Source: Deinococcus aquiradiocola (GTDB taxonomy: Bacteria > Deinococcota > Deinococci > Deinococcales > Deinococcaceae). Taken from it: a stretch of 64,000 nt of DNA. The stretch lies in NCBI RefSeq assembly GCF_014646915.1, contig NZ_BMOE01000001.1:776079-840078 (forward strand), given 5' to 3'. Below are positions 53,410 through 63,984 of this stretch, piece by piece (positions within the stretch are counted from its first letter, which is position 1; every line of letters starts with the position of its first letter). The notes under the pieces were generated by a model. That model was given only the letters and a program-made list of their open reading frames with translations, was not told where the DNA came from and did no database searches. The translations under genes and the position numbers were made by a program.

Positions 53410-53724
53410 ATGACCGCCCCCACCCTGTTCATCGTGACCAGCAGCTACCTGAAACCCAAGACCGAGATCGCCGAAGTCACCCCGCAGCACCGCGAGTGGC
53501 TCGACCAGCACTACCGCTCCGGGCTGTTCATCGTGTCGGGCCGCATGGTCAGCGGGCAGGGCGGCGTGATCCTGGCCCGCGCCGAAACGCAGGCGGAACT
53601 CGAAGCGGTGTTCGCCGAGGACCCCTTCGTGCAGCAGGGCTGCTCCGAGTACAGCTACGTCGCCTTCACGCCCGTCAAACGCGGCGCGGCCCTCCACATC
53701 GAAGGCATCCCGCTGGTGGAGTGA
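53410..53724 (+). CDS. YciI-family protein
   Basis: A 104-aa ferredoxin-like fold. It has TPQHREWLDQHYRSGLFIVSGRM with the conserved His and Asp of YciI proteins, then GGVILARAETQAELEAVFAEDPF and a final strand. Function is unknown in general; some members act as lyase-like enzymes. It lies 61 nt after the thiolase and is probably in the same transcript. Confidence 0.85.
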   Translation: MTAPTLFIVTSSYLKPKTEIAEVTPQHREWLDQHYRSGLFIVSGRMVSGQGGVILARAETQAELEAVFAEDPFVQQGCSEYSYVAFTPVKRGAALHIEGIPLVE

Positions 53725-54050
53725 ACGGCAGACAGGGCCACCGACTTCACGCCCGGACCGCTCCGTCTGACGGTGAAGAGGGGTCCATTTCCGTCCGCTG
53801 AAGAGGACCGGGATGCCAGTTGACTCAACGTGGTCGCCAGGATCGACCTGCCCGGGCAGGCATGGGTGCAGGCCGCCGGGCTGTTCGTCATGACGTCCGA
53901 ACTGGCGCACTTCCGTGACGAACTGCTGTACATCGGGACCAGTCAGTCGTCTCTTCCTCAGGCGATTCAGGACATCAACCTCATCCTCCATCGTGTCCCG
54001 GTGAAGGGTGATCCAGGCCAGGAGATCAAGGCCAGTAAAGGAGCGTTCAT
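53725..54050 (+). other. YciI to hbd intergenic region with a possible gene remnant
   Basis: 326 bp. A frame from GTG 53830 to 54066 (78 codons) begins with codon use typical of real genes here (VARIDLPGQAWVQAAGLF and on for about 38 codons). It then turns to ordinary codon use and runs into hbd. It may be the truncated start of a former gene. GTAAAGGAG at the end is the hbd ribosome-binding site. Confidence 0.4.
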
Positions 54051-54890
<840 letters not shown>

Positions 54891-54957
54891 CGGAGCGCGG
54901 GGGCCGTTCCGGGCGCGCTCACGTCCCCCCGGTCACACACAGGGCAGTGATGCGCGG

Positions 54958-54994
54958 ACGACCGGCAGATTCCATGTGGATGGCCGGTCGTTCC
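54958..54994 (+). terminator. Hairpin after the 3-hydroxyacyl-CoA dehydrogenase
   Basis: ACGACCGGC (54958-54966) pairs perfectly with GCCGGTCGT (54983-54991), then TTCCCC. A weak T-tail; likely the end of the thiolase-dehydrogenase transcript. Confidence 0.6.
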
Positions 54995-55012
54995 CCGTAT
55001 GCTGGGGGCATC

Positions 55013-55549
55013 GTGAGTGACCCGGATCGCCTGTACCGCATCCTGCCGCAGCCGCCGTTCACGCCTCAGATCGGGGCGCTGGTCGAGATGATGAACTACG
55101 CGCGCAGCACGACGCTGCAGGCGGTGCACGACCTGAGCGTGAACGAGCTGGACGCGGTGCCGCCCGGATTCTCGAACAGCATCGGGATGCTGCTGGCGCA
55201 CGTGGCGGCGACGGACCGCCTGTACCAGACGGCGAGTTTTGAGGGCGTGGACCCGTACGAGACGGAAGCGTACGCGCCGTTCGTGGGCGCCATGTCGTTC
55301 GGGAAGGACGGGGAGCGCGTGCAGGGCCGGACGCTGGAGGAGCTGCTGGCGCAGCTGGCCGAGGTGCGGGAGGAGACGTTACGGCAGTTCGCGGCGCGGG
55401 ACGACGCGTGGCTGCAGGAGGTCATGACGGCGTGGGACGATTTCCGGCCGAACCAGCACTGGGCGTGGTTTCACGTGATGGAGGACGAGGTCAGTCACCG
55501 CGGGCAGATCCGCGTGATCCGCAACGCCCTGCGGGCCGCGCGCGGCTGA
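55013..55549 (+). CDS. DinB-family protein (possible thiol transferase)
   Basis: 178 aa from GTG 55013; TATGCT lies 9 nt upstream. The four-helix DinB fold shows its three metal-binding His: one near residue 38 or 60 ([14 protein letters not shown]) and [18 protein letters not shown] near the end. In bacillithiol-producing bacteria some DinB/YfiT proteins are bacillithiol S-transferases. With bshC in the same window, that is a reasonable but unproven role. Confidence 0.85.
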   Translation: MSDPDRLYRILPQPPFTPQIGALVEMMNYARSTTLQAVHDLSVNELDAVPPGFSNSIGMLLAHVAATDRLYQTASFEGVDPYETEAYAPFVGAMSFGKDGERVQGRTLEELLAQLAEVREETLRQFAARDDAWLQEVMTAWDDFRPNQHWAWFHVMEDEVSHRGQIRVIRNALRAARG

Positions 55550-55576
55550 CGCACCGGCCTGCTGACCCGGCGGGGG

Positions 55577-56134
55577 TCAGCGGAGGGCGCGCGTGAAGCG
55601 CCGGTGGTGGCCGTCCGCTTCCAGGCCCGCGTCCGTCCATCCGGCGCGGGCCGTGACGTTCAGGGAGCGGGCGTTACCGGGACGCACGCGGGCGTACAGG
55701 GCGCGGTAACCGGCCTGGCGGGCCACGTCTTCCAGGGCCTGCACGGCGAGCGTCATGAGGCCCGAGTGGCGGGCGCTGAGCCAGTACCCGATCTCGGCGG
55801 CGTCCGTGTCGGCGCTCTTGATGTCGAGCGCGCCGACGGTCCGTCCACACGGGGACTGCAGGGCGAACACGAAGTGCGTGCCGTCCCGCCATCCGGCCCG
55901 CAGCCACGCGAGGAACGCTGCGGCGTCCGCGTCGCTGTACGGCTGGCCGCCGCAGCGTTCGCGGAACAGCCAGTCGTAGATGAGCGGCTCGTTGCACGCG
56001 GCGGTCAGGTCGGCGCGCAATTCCGGGGTGTCCTGCAGGGCGTCGGCGCGCGTGAGGGTGTACACCTTGCCGGAGCGCGGGTGCGTGAGGGGCAGCGCGA
56101 GCGTGCCGGGGAAGGCGGGCGGGACGGCGGTCAC
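55577..56134 (-). CDS. GNAT-family N-acetyltransferase (RimJ/RimL-like)
   Basis: A 185-aa protein. EIGYWLSARHSGLMTLAVQALED supplies the acetyl-CoA-binding region and ALYARVRPGNARSLNVTARAGW is the typical RimJ/L end. The N-terminal part (LALPLTHPRSGKVYTLTRAD) resembles the DUF/acetyltransf_3 type. The substrate could be a ribosomal protein N-terminus or a small amine. It lies convergent to the DinB gene. Confidence 0.87.
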   Translation of the reverse strand: MTAVPPAFPGTLALPLTHPRSGKVYTLTRADALQDTPELRADLTAACNEPLIYDWLFRERCGGQPYSDADAAAFLAWLRAGWRDGTHFVFALQSPCGRTVGALDIKSADTDAAEIGYWLSARHSGLMTLAVQALEDVARQAGYRALYARVRPGNARSLNVTARAGWTDAGLEADGHHRRFTRALR

Positions 56135-56171
56135 CCCCCGAGCATAGCGGCCGCCCGCGCCGGATGTCCGG

Positions 56172-56789
56172 TCAGGTGCGGGCAGCGGCGTGGTACTCGT
56201 CGTTCGGCACGAAGCCGAGCGCCGAGGAGATACGGTTCGTCATGTTGAACATGCCGATGACCTGCGTGAGTTCCAGGATCTGCGGGTCGGTGAGGCCGTG
56301 ACCTCGCAGCGGGCCGAGGTCCTGCTCGCGCATCGCTTCGGGCGTGCGCGTGAGCTTCTCGGCGAAGTCCAGCATGGCGTGCAGGCGGGCCGTGAGTGGC
56401 GCGTGGCGGTGGTTGACGGCCAGCACGCCTTCCAGGTCCGGGGATTGCCCGTCGGCGCTCAGCAGGCCGCGCAGGGCCGCGCCGTGCGACACGGCGCAGT
56501 ACACGCAGCGGTTGACGTTGCTGACGACCACGGCGATCATCTCGCGCTCCACGGGCGGCAGGAAGCCTTCCTTGTTGAGCAGCAGGTTGAAGTACGCCCA
56601 CCACGCGCTGAACTGCGCGGGGTTGAGGGCCTGCGCGCGGAAGACGTTCGGGGTGAAGCCGAGGTTCGCGTGGGCTTTGCCCCACAGCTTCACGATGTCG
56701 GGCGTGACGGCGTCCTCGCCCGGCACGGCGAGGTACGAGATGCGGCGCGGCGTTCCATCGGGGGTGGTCAGACCGTCTGGGGTGCTCAT
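56172..56789 (-). CDS. Carboxymuconolactone decarboxylase / AhpD-like peroxidase-related protein
   Basis: A 205-aa all-helical protein with the CMD signature [17 protein letters not shown] (CxxC plus His), giving AhpD-type thiol redox chemistry, and a second helical repeat around YCAVSH. The peroxidase-related subgroup has this length. It probably reduces peroxides or alkyl hydroperoxides with a partner. Its ATG overlaps the stop of the upstream kinase-like gene by 4 bp. Confidence 0.88.
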   Translation of the reverse strand: MSTPDGLTTPDGTPRRISYLAVPGEDAVTPDIVKLWGKAHANLGFTPNVFRAQALNPAQFSAWWAYFNLLLNKEGFLPPVEREMIAVVVSNVNRCVYCAVSHGAALRGLLSADGQSPDLEGVLAVNHRHAPLTARLHAMLDFAEKLTRTPEAMREQDLGPLRGHGLTDPQILELTQVIGMFNMTNRISSALGFVPNDEYHAAART

Positions 56790-57265
56790 GCCGCAGGATA
56801 CCCGTCCGGGAGGGCGGTGAGCTGCTCGTCCGGGCCGGGCCGCTCCAGCTGCGTGCGGAACAGCCGGAAGGTTTCCGGTGTGACGGTCAGGCCGCTCCCG
56901 GCGTTGCGGAGCTGCAGTCGCCGCAGGGCCTCGTCGTCCGGGACGTTCAGGGCGTACAGGGACAGCGGCACGCCGAGGCGTGCGGCCCAGGCGCGCAGCT
57001 CGTCGCGGCTGGCCCGCGTCCAGTATCCGTCGTCCAGCACGACGCTCGTGCCGGTCTGCAGGCAGCGCTGCGCGATGTCGCGCACGACGACCCGCACGCG
57101 CGGCAGGGCGGGGCGGTACACGTGTTCCGGCGGGTCCTGGCCGTGCAGGGTGACCATGATGTCGTCGCTGTTCAGGTGCAGGGCGGGGACGGTGAGGGCG
57201 AGGTGGCGGGCGAGGGTGGTCTTGCCGGACGCGATGAAGCCGTGAACGGCGTGGATGGCCGTCAT
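56786..57265 (-). CDS. P-loop ATPase/kinase-like protein
   Basis: 159 aa from ATG 57265 with GGGAGG 5 nt upstream. The Walker A is [16 protein letters not shown], an Asp pair follows in [11 protein letters not shown], and [17 protein letters not shown] is the Walker B-like strand. This is the zeta-toxin/Chloramphenicol-phosphotransferase-like AAA_33 pattern seen in many small-molecule kinases. Substrate unknown. It is coupled to the AhpD-like gene. Confidence 0.87.
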   Translation of the reverse strand: MTAIHAVHGFIASGKTTLARHLALTVPALHLNSDDIMVTLHGQDPPEHVYRPALPRVRVVVRDIAQRCLQTGTSVVLDDGYWTRASRDELRAWAARLGVPLSLYALNVPDDEALRRLQLRNAGSGLTVTPETFRLFRTQLERPGPDEQLTALPDGYPAA

Positions 57266-57288
57266 GACGCCTCCCTGAAACGAAGTCG

Positions 57289-57325
57289 GGCGGGAGAGCG
57301 GAAGTGTACCTTCCGCCCTCCCGCC
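57289..57325 (-). terminator. Hairpin after the holin-like operon
   Basis: A 16-bp stem (57289-57304 with 57310-57325) with one mismatch and a 5-nt loop. On the minus strand CGACTTCGTTTC follows, a T-rich tail. It ends the transcript of 57397-58487 and precedes the kinase-like gene. Confidence 0.65.
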
Positions 57326-57396
57326 GCGCGTGTGGGGCTCGTCTGCGTTCCGTCCGGATCGAACCCGCACACTGCGGGGTCCGACCGGCATCCGGG

Positions 57397-57810
57397 TCAG
57401 TGCTTCTTGAGGTCGACGTGCTGGCCTTTGCTGCCGCTGGCCTTGCTCTGGTCGAGGAGGCGGTCGGCGATCTCGCCGAGGCGCGGCGCGATGACGCGTT
57501 CCTGCAGCACCTTGAAGCCGAGCGTGGCGACGGTCGCGAGGATCGCGCCGCCGACGCTGCCGCCGCCGTTCTTGCTCTGGGCTTTCATGAGGGCCTTCTG
57601 GTCCTTCTTGGTGCTGGCGGCGTCCACGTACACGCGGCGCGTGCGGCGGAAGTTGCGGCCCACCAGCACGCCGAGGGCGAGGCCGACGCCGGTCGCGCCG
57701 CCAAGCATCTTGAGGGGTTCCTTCTGCATCTTGAGCTGCATGTTCGCCTGCTCGGAGAGGGCGTCGATGCTGCTCTTGAGGCGGGCGCGGGCTTCATCGC
57801 GGTCGGTCAT
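57397..57810 (-). CDS. Hypothetical protein linked to holin-like gene
   Basis: A 137-aa protein. The N-terminus is helical and amphipathic ([22 protein letters not shown]), then two Gly-rich hydrophobic stretches ([18 protein letters not shown] near residue 38 and [20 protein letters not shown] near residue 88). It is basic at the end. It resembles DUF883/YtxH-like membrane-associated stress proteins but no firm family was seen. The ATG overlaps the upstream stop (TGATG). Confidence 0.7.
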   Translation of the reverse strand: MTDRDEARARLKSSIDALSEQANMQLKMQKEPLKMLGGATGVGLALGVLVGRNFRRTRRVYVDAASTKKDQKALMKAQSKNGGGSVGGAILATVATLGFKVLQERVIAPRLGEIADRLLDQSKASGSKGQHVDLKKH

Positions 57811-58487
57811 CAGTAGCCTTCCTTCTTCATGTCTTCGGCGTAGGTGGGCCGGGTGCTGACCGGGATGCCTTCGCGTTCCGGCTCGTCGCTGGGTTTGCCG
57901 TGCGTCGAGGTGGACTGGGGCGCGCCGTGCCCGTGCGTGCCGCCGGTGCTGCTGGTGGCGGGGCGCGCGGCGGGCGTGACGGGGTGGCCGCCGGTGGTGT
58001 GGCCGGCGCTGTCGTGGCCGCTGCCGGTCCGGCTGGTGCTGGCGTACCCGGTGCTCGTATGGCCGGCGTCCGTGTGGCTGCCGGTCGCGGCCTTGGCGTT
58101 GCCGGTGTAGCCGTACTTCAGGTCGTCCTTCTCGATGTCGCTCATGGGGCGGTTGGGGCCGCTGCTGTCGGGCACGTCACCGCCGAGCTTCTTGAGCGCC
58201 ATGAAGATCAGGGCGCCCGTCACGATCAGGCTGAAGAGGCCCAGCAGCAGCGACGCGGACCACGGCGCGAGCCCCAGCCGGATCAGGCCGAAGTACACGA
58301 ACAGGATCAGGAAGATGAGGGCGAGCGTGAGCGGCACGAGCGAGCCGAGCAGCAGCACCACCCCGAGTCCCTTGGCCTTGGCGATGTCGCCGACCCGCCG
58401 CGTGACGGCGTTGATCTCACTTTTGACGAGCGTGACGCCCGCGTCGAAGACGTCTACCAGAGCGCCACCAATACTTTTGTGTTCCAT
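57810..58487 (-). CDS. Phage holin family (DUF1469-type) membrane protein
   Basis: A 225-aa protein. The N-terminal 115 residues carry the DUF1469 pattern: an amphipathic helix ([22 protein letters not shown]) and two membrane helices ([20 protein letters not shown] and [20 protein letters not shown]). The C-terminal 110 residues are a low-complexity, His/Ser/Thr/Gly-rich tail ([20 protein letters not shown]). It is a housekeeping membrane protein rather than a lysis holin. Confidence 0.82.
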   Translation of the reverse strand: MEHKSIGGALVDVFDAGVTLVKSEINAVTRRVGDIAKAKGLGVVLLLGSLVPLTLALIFLILFVYFGLIRLGLAPWSASLLLGLFSLIVTGALIFMALKKLGGDVPDSSGPNRPMSDIEKDDLKYGYTGNAKAATGSHTDAGHTSTGYASTSRTGSGHDSAGHTTGGHPVTPAARPATSSTGGTHGHGAPQSTSTHGKPSDEPEREGIPVSTRPTYAEDMKKEGY

Positions 58488-58614
58488 CCAGTCCTCCAGT
58501 GCGCCCCAGCGTCATGCGCCTGCATTCACAGTTCACTCTGTCCGGCGCGGTTCGTGCGGCCGGGCAGGGAGTGCCGATCGCGACTTCACAATCGACTCCA
58601 GCATAATGGACGGC

Positions 58615-59277
58615 ATGACGCCCTTCAGGCAACTTGAAGAAAGCTTAAATTCGGCGTCGGCGGCCCGGACGGCGGCGCAGCGCAGCAATCTCCTCCCGGT
58701 CACGGCGGCCGGGTACATGTCTTGGCGCGAGCGGAGCCTGACGCTCCTCACGGGTTCGGCGTTCCCGCTGTCGCGTGAGACGCAGCTGTTCCTGCGCCTG
58801 TGCCGTCCGGCGGCGGGGCAGGCGTGGCTGGACGTGGGCACGAGCGGCGGGTACTACGCGGGGCTGCTGGCGGGCGCGGGCGCGCACGTGATCGCCTGCG
58901 ATCTCAGTCCGGCGATGCTGCGGGTCGCGCAGCGGCGCGAGTCCAGTCCGCTGATCGAGTGGGCGCTCCTGAACGGCGAGGCGACGGGCCTGCCGGACGC
59001 GTCGCTGGACGGCGTGACGGTGGGCGCGACCCTGAACGAGACGCACGACCCGCGCGCCCTGCTGCGTGAGGCGGCGCGACTGCTGCGTCCGGGCGGGCAG
59101 CTGTGGGTGATGTACCTGGCGCGCAACGGCGGGCCGTGGCAGGAGCTGCTGTCGCGGCTGGGCGGCCTGACGTTCCTCGATCCGGCGCAGGTGCGGGAGG
59201 TGCTGCCGGGCCTGGAGCGCACGGACCTGCTGCGGATGCGGGACGTGGTGTTCGAGCGGCACGTGCAGTCCCGCTGA
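58615..59277 (+). CDS. Class I SAM-dependent methyltransferase
   Basis: 220 aa from ATG 58615, 7 nt after CATAAT (58602-58607); an ATG at 58606 overlaps that box. Methyltransferase motif I is WLDVGTSGGYYAGLLAG, the acidic loop VIACDLS, and TVGATLNETHDPRALLREAARLLRPGGQ is the Methyltransf_11 pattern. The acceptor is unknown. It sits just upstream of crtB, separated by a promoter, so a role in carotenoid or lipid metabolism is possible but not shown. Confidence 0.87.
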   Translation: MTPFRQLEESLNSASAARTAAQRSNLLPVTAAGYMSWRERSLTLLTGSAFPLSRETQLFLRLCRPAAGQAWLDVGTSGGYYAGLLAGAGAHVIACDLSPAMLRVAQRRESSPLIEWALLNGEATGLPDASLDGVTVGATLNETHDPRALLREAARLLRPGGQLWVMYLARNGGPWQELLSRLGGLTFLDPAQVREVLPGLERTDLLRMRDVVFERHVQSR

Positions 59278-59334
59278 CCGCGCGGTGCGGGGACGGCGGC
59301 CGGAACGGGCGGGCAGAACGTAAGAAATCAGAAA

Positions 59335-59362
59335 TTGTGATTCCTGGGTTCCCGCCTACACT
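59335..59362 (+). promoter_or_regulatory. Promoter of crtB-crtI
   Basis: TTGTGA (59335-59340) and TACACT (59357-59362) with a 16-bp spacer, 49 nt before the crtB ATG. Confidence 0.65.
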
Positions 59363-59410
59363 CTGAAGCACTGAGGGACGTTTGGCCTGCACGTCCGCCC
59401 CGGAGGCACC

Positions 59411-60355
59411 ATGACGCAGAAACTCGAACCGCTCCTTTCCCGGAACCGTTCCGCCCGGCCGCCCGTTCCGGCCCCGGCGGTCCACGCGGGTTCGTCGTTG
59501 CGGGCGGCGGTGGAGCACTGCCGGGACGTGACGCGCGATCACTCCAAGACCTTCTTCTTCGGGTCGCGGTTCTTTCCGCTGGCGCAGCGGCAGGCGGTGT
59601 GGGCGGTGTACGCCGCGTGCCGTGACGGGGACGACATCGTGGACGAGCCGGGCGGCGGTCCACTGCAGCTGACGGACTGGTGGGCGCGCGTGCAGTGCGC
59701 GCTGGAGGGCCGCGTGGCGTTCACGCAGCGCGGGCCGCAGCCGGTGGACGTGGCGCTCGGGTGGGCGGCCACGCAGTTCCCGATTCCGGTGTCGGCCTTC
59801 GAGGAGCTGTACCTGGGCTTGCGCATGGACCTGGAGGGACAGGTGTACCGCGACATGGCGGACCTGGAGCTGTACTGCAGGCGCGTGGCGGGCGTGGTGG
59901 GCTTCATGATCGCGCCCATCTGCGGGTACGAGGGCGGCGAGCGGACCCTGCAGTACGCGCTGAAGCTGGGTCAGGCGATGCAGCTCACGAACATTCTGCG
60001 GGACGTGGGCGAGGACCTCGACCGGGGTCGCCTGTACCTGCCGCGCACGCTGCTCGACGAGTACGGCGTGACGCTGGCGTCGCTGCAGGCGCGTCAGGTG
60101 ACGCCGGAGTACTGCGAGCTGATGCGTCACCTGACGCGCCTCGCCCGGCAGTGGTACGCGGAGGGCCGCGAGGGCATCCCGCAGCTGCACGGGACGGGCC
60201 GACTGGCCGTCACGGCGGCCGCGCGGGCGTATGAGGGCATTCTGGACGCGCTGGAACGCAACGGGCACGACAACTTCCGGCACCGGGCGAGCGTGAGCGG
60301 CCCGCGCAAACTGATGATGCTGCCGCAGGCGTGGTGGGAACTGCGTCTCAGCTGA
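59411..60355 (+). CDS. crtB: Phytoene synthase
   Basis: A 314-aa squalene/phytoene synthase. The first aspartate motif is [16 protein letters not shown] and the second [40 protein letters not shown] is also conserved. It joins two geranylgeranyl-PP to phytoene at the membrane. GGAGG precedes the ATG. crtI follows after 70 bp, the carotenoid order also known in Deinococcus radiodurans. Confidence 0.95.
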   Translation: MTQKLEPLLSRNRSARPPVPAPAVHAGSSLRAAVEHCRDVTRDHSKTFFFGSRFFPLAQRQAVWAVYAACRDGDDIVDEPGGGPLQLTDWWARVQCALEGRVAFTQRGPQPVDVALGWAATQFPIPVSAFEELYLGLRMDLEGQVYRDMADLELYCRRVAGVVGFMIAPICGYEGGERTLQYALKLGQAMQLTNILRDVGEDLDRGRLYLPRTLLDEYGVTLASLQARQVTPEYCELMRHLTRLARQWYAEGREGIPQLHGTGRLAVTAAARAYEGILDALERNGHDNFRHRASVSGPRKLMMLPQAWWELRLS

Positions 60356-60425
60356 CGGGCCTGCGGGCCGACTGGCAGCAAAGCATACGGATGCCCGGCC
60401 CGGCAGCGTTCACAATGTCCTTCAG

Positions 60426-62165
60426 ATGACTCCTGCCTCTCCCCTCACCGCTGGCCCTCGACCCAAGACCGCGCTCATCATCGGTTCCGGCTTCGGCGGG
60501 CTGAGTCTCGGCATCCGCCTGCAGAGCCTGGGGTTCCAGACGACGATCCTGGAGCGTCTGGATGCGCCGGGCGGCCGCGCGTACCAGAAGCGCGTCCCGG
60601 TAGGGGGCGGCGAGTACGTGTTCGACATGGGGCCGACCGTGATCACGGTCCCGCACTTCATCGAGGAGCTGTTCCGGCTGCAGGTGGGCCGCGCGGAGCT
60701 CGGGCCGGTGGATTTCCCGCCGGAGGTGCTGCACGCCGAGCGCGTGCGGGACGGCGTGAGCGGCGGTCCGGCCACGAGCCGGTACGTGCAGCTGCGGCCC
60801 ATCCTGCCGTTCTACCGCATCTATTTCGATGACGGGACGTACTTCGACTATGACGGTGATCCGGAGTCCACGGTGCGGCAGATCACGGCGCTCGCGCCGG
60901 AGGACCTCGCGGGGTACGAGCGGTTCCACCGGGACGCGCAGGCGATCTTCGAGCGCGGCTTCCTGGAGCTGGGGTACACGCATTTCGGGGACGTGCCGAG
61001 CATGCTGCGGGTCGTGCCGGAACTCATGCGGCTGGACGCGGTCCGGACGCTGTTCAGCTTCACCTCGAAGTACTTCACGAACCCGAAGATGCAGCAGGTG
61101 TTCAGCTTCGAGACGCTGCTGGTGGGCGGGAACCCGCTGAGCGTGCCGTCCATCTACGCCATGATTCACTTCGTCGAGAAGACGTGGGGCATTCATTACG
61201 CGATGGGCGGCACGGGCGCGCTCGTGCGGGCCTTCGTGCAGAAGTACGAGGAGTTGGGGGGCCGCATCCGCTACGGGGCGGGCGTGGATCAGATCCTGAC
61301 GTCGCCGGGCCTGCCGGGGCGCAGGCGCGCGACGGGTGTGCGTCTGGAGAGCGGCGAGGAGCTGCGGGCGGACGTGGTGGTCAGCAACGGCGACTGGGCG
61401 AACACGAACCTGAAGCTGCTGCCGCGCGCGGCGCGTCTCGTGAACAGCGACGTGCGCGTGAAGCTGGCGCGGCAGTCCATGAGTCTGCTCGTGATCTATT
61501 TCGGGTTCCGGGCGGACGGGCCGCAGGACCCGCCGATGGACCTGCGTCATCACAACATCATCCTGGGGCCGCGGTACGAGGAGCTGCTGCGCGAGATTTT
61601 CGGCAAGAAGGTGCTGGGCGCGGACTTCAGTCAGTACCTGCACGTGCCGACCCTCACCGATCCGAGTCTCGCTCCGGCGGGGCATCACGCGGCGTACACG
61701 CTGGTTCCGGTGCCGCACAACGGGTCGGGGCTGGACTGGGCGGTGGAGGGGCCGCGGCTGGTGGCGCGCGTGCTGGAGTTCCTGGAGGAGCGGGGCTTCA
61801 TCCCGAACCTGCGGGCGCGGCTCACGCATCAGGAGTTCATCACGCCGGACTACTTCGAGGGGACGCTCGAAGCGTACTTGGGCAACGCGTTCGGGCCGGA
61901 GCCGGTGCTGGTGCAGACGGCGTTCTTCCGGCCGCACAACCGGCACGAGGACGTGGCGGGCCTGTACATGGTGGGGGCGGGGGCGCAGCCGGGCGGCGGC
62001 ACGCCGAGCGTCATGATGTCCGCCAAGATGACGGCGCGGCTGATCGCGGAGGATTTCGGGATTCACCCGAGCATCGTGGAGGGCGTCGCCGATCTGAACG
62101 CGGGCGCACCGACGGGTGTCAGTGCCGTGCAGGCGGAGCAGGAACTGGCAGGCACGCGCGGCTGA
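60426..62165 (+). CDS. crtI: Phytoene desaturase
   Basis: A 579-aa FAD-dependent desaturase. The dinucleotide loop is [21 protein letters not shown], then [23 protein letters not shown], and the C-terminal bacterial-type signature [22 protein letters not shown]. It converts phytoene to lycopene. Its length exceeds the usual 490-510 aa by an extended insertion at about residues 75-100 and a C-terminal tail. Confidence 0.96.
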   Translation: MTPASPLTAGPRPKTALIIGSGFGGLSLGIRLQSLGFQTTILERLDAPGGRAYQKRVPVGGGEYVFDMGPTVITVPHFIEELFRLQVGRAELGPVDFPPEVLHAERVRDGVSGGPATSRYVQLRPILPFYRIYFDDGTYFDYDGDPESTVRQITALAPEDLAGYERFHRDAQAIFERGFLELGYTHFGDVPSMLRVVPELMRLDAVRTLFSFTSKYFTNPKMQQVFSFETLLVGGNPLSVPSIYAMIHFVEKTWGIHYAMGGTGALVRAFVQKYEELGGRIRYGAGVDQILTSPGLPGRRRATGVRLESGEELRADVVVSNGDWANTNLKLLPRAARLVNSDVRVKLARQSMSLLVIYFGFRADGPQDPPMDLRHHNIILGPRYEELLREIFGKKVLGADFSQYLHVPTLTDPSLAPAGHHAAYTLVPVPHNGSGLDWAVEGPRLVARVLEFLEERGFIPNLRARLTHQEFITPDYFEGTLEAYLGNAFGPEPVLVQTAFFRPHNRHEDVAGLYMVGAGAQPGGGTPSVMMSAKMTARLIAEDFGIHPSIVEGVADLNAGAPTGVSAVQAEQELAGTRG

Positions 62166-62260
62166 GCGCAGGGAGCTTCGGGGAGCATGTGCCGGACTTG
62201 GCCGGATTCTGTGCTCCCCCTCATGCACTCGGTCAAAAAATATGTAAAAATAGGAAAGTT

Positions 62261-62277
62261 GCGCTCAGCGTGAGCGC
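62261..62277. promoter_or_regulatory. Palindrome upstream of the winged-helix gene
   Basis: GCGCTCA-GCG-TGAGCGC, perfect 7-bp arms, next to an AT-rich tract (CAAAAAATATGTAAAAATAG, 62233-62252) that is unusual for this GC-rich window. It may be an operator or a leader hairpin. Confidence 0.5.
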
Positions 62278-62353
62278 GAAACCATGACCTACCTGGGCAG
62301 GAGTGTTCCGAGCTTGTTGCCCCACCTGTCCAGTGCTGTGCGGAGGCTACCAC

Positions 62354-62857
62354 ATGTTCAATCCCCCCACCGTCGAAGACCTGCAAGAAACTCGCCGCGC
62401 CAACGAAAAGCTGGTGCTGGCTGCCCTGGACAGCAAACCAGAGTGGGTCGAGACGGAACTGGCCAAAACCACTGGCCTTGCACTTTCCCACCTGCGGGCG
62501 GCCCTGGCCAGCCTGCTTGATCAGGGCCGGGTGCGTCGTCTGCCCGGCACCGGCACCCGCGCCGTGTACGGCCTCGCCGACCCAGGCCTCGCCGACGTTC
62601 CCGCCTCTCCCCTCACTCCCCTCGCCAAGAAGGTCCGCGTGTACCTCGAAGGTCGCGCCGACAGTGCCCTGCACATGGCCGAGGAACTCCGCAGCACCCG
62701 CGAGGAGATCATGGCGGCCCTCAGCCTGCTGAACGCCCACAACATGATCACCTGCACCTTCGTGGGCAGCCTCGTGATCTTCCGCCTCAAGGAAGCGCAG
62801 GCGCTGCTGGACCAGAAGGACAGCAAGACCGAGGCCAAGAAGAAACAGGTCGCCTGA
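62354..62857 (+). CDS. Winged-helix DNA-binding-type protein
   Basis: 167 aa from ATG 62354, with GGAGG about 8 nt upstream. The first winged helix covers residues 15-75 (ANEKLVLAALDSKPEWVETE, then TTGLALSHLRAALASLLDQG, then a wing RVRRLPGTGTRAVYGL). A second similar fold covers about residues 88-150 (ALHMAEELRSTREEIMAALSLL). The tail is Lys-rich (DSKTEAKKKQ). It may be a regulator; the target is unknown. Confidence 0.82.
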   Translation: MFNPPTVEDLQETRRANEKLVLAALDSKPEWVETELAKTTGLALSHLRAALASLLDQGRVRRLPGTGTRAVYGLADPGLADVPASPLTPLAKKVRVYLEGRADSALHMAEELRSTREEIMAALSLLNAHNMITCTFVGSLVIFRLKEAQALLDQKDSKTEAKKKQVA

Positions 62858-62878
62858 CCTTCACTCCTGCCTCCTGAA

Positions 62879-62918
62879 GGACCGCCGGACGCCCCCAGGG
62901 TGCCCGGCGGTTCTTTTT
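62879..62918. terminator. Intrinsic terminator after the winged-helix gene
   Basis: ACCGCCGG (62881-62888) pairs with CCGGCGGT (62904-62911), followed by TCTTTTTT on the plus strand. It also lies against the stop of the convergent NDUFA9-like gene. Confidence 0.85.
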
Positions 62919-63806
62919 TCAGGCGCGGGCGGCGTTCACGATGCCCGGCAGGTCGTCCTCCAGGCGCCGCATCGGCATTGAGAACACCGTGCGGGCCGGT
63001 TCCGGATCGGCGGTGTTCCCGGCCTTCAGCATCAGGTACTGGTCGCGCGTGATGGGCGGCTTCGGCAGGATTCCCATCAGCGGCACGGCGAGGTCCATCA
63101 GGAAGAGCGGCACCGGCACGACCGGCTTGTGTTTGCCCATCGCGCGCTGCTGCAGGTTCAGCAGGCCCCGGAAGGTGTACTCGGTGGGTCCGGTCAGGGC
63201 ATACGTCTGCCCGGCCGTCTGCGGCAGCTCCAGCGCCCCCGCGAAGGCCGCCGCCACGTCCGCGATGCTGACGGGCCGGAACGGGAAGTGCCCGTCCCCG
63301 ATCTGCGGCACGACCGGCGGCAGGCGCACGAGGTCCCGCAGGGTATGGCCGAAGAAGTCGTCGCCCAGCCCGAAAATCAGGGAAGGCTGGAAGATCGTCC
63401 AGTTCAGGCCACTCTGACGCACGAGCTCCTCCGCCTCCCCTTTCGTGCGGCTGTACCCGCTGGGACTCGCGGGGTCGGCCCCCAGGGCGCTCATGTGCAC
63501 GTAGCGCGCCTCCCTGGGCGTGCTGGCGAGCACGTTGCGCGTGGCTTCCACGTGCACCTTGCGGAAGGTCTGCGCGCCCTGCTCCACGATGATCCCTACC
63601 AGATGCACCACGGCGTCCACGGTGCCCGCCTGCCCGAAGGCGCGCTGTACGCTCCCCAGGTCCGTCACGTCGGCCGCCACGCCCCGCGCGCCCCCGACGC
63701 CCTTGCCCTGGCGGGACAAGGCCGTCACTGCGTGCCCACGCGAGAGCAGTTCGGCCACCACGGCCCGGCCCACGAATCCGGACGCTCCGGTCACGAGAAT
63801 GTTCAT
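62919..63806 (-). CDS. NAD(P)-binding epimerase/NDUFA9-like protein
   Basis: A 295-aa extended-type short-chain dehydrogenase. It starts [32 protein letters not shown] is the second strand region and [15 protein letters not shown] supplies the Tyr-xxx-Lys pair. The atypical IFQPSLIFG and [16 protein letters not shown] segments fit the complex I NDUFA9/YbjT-like group. It probably binds NADPH in a redox or assembly role. GAGAAT lies 6 nt before the ATG (leaderless). Confidence 0.88.
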   Translation of the reverse strand: MNILVTGASGFVGRAVVAELLSRGHAVTALSRQGKGVGGARGVAADVTDLGSVQRAFGQAGTVDAVVHLVGIIVEQGAQTFRKVHVEATRNVLASTPREARYVHMSALGADPASPSGYSRTKGEAEELVRQSGLNWTIFQPSLIFGLGDDFFGHTLRDLVRLPPVVPQIGDGHFPFRPVSIADVAAAFAGALELPQTAGQTYALTGPTEYTFRGLLNLQQRAMGKHKPVVPVPLFLMDLAVPLMGILPKPPITRDQYLMLKAGNTADPEPARTVFSMPMRRLEDDLPGIVNAARA

Positions 63807-63954
63807 GCCTGCATTCTCTCATCCCCCCGCGTGGTTCCCGCAGCATTTCACTCAATTGCAGGTAGATGCACCGTCAACGACCGCGCGCCTGCACAGCCCC
63901 AATCAAGGGTCGTGCGGGCGCGCGGTACGGTCTGGGCGGCGTGGTCTGGGCATG

Positions 63955-63984
63955 AAAAACCCCCCACCGGTGAGGGTGGGGGGT
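63955..63984 (-). terminator. Intrinsic terminator for a minus-strand gene beyond the window
   Basis: On the minus strand CCCCCCACCC-tca-CC...GGTGGGGGG is followed by TTTTT. The rest of 63807-63954 shows no credible gene. The gene it ends would lie to the right of position 64000. Confidence 0.75.

Noticed and set aside
57810..58487. Phage lysis holin
   Set aside because: The DUF1469-type fold with a long low-complexity tail and no phage genes around indicate a housekeeping membrane protein despite the family name.
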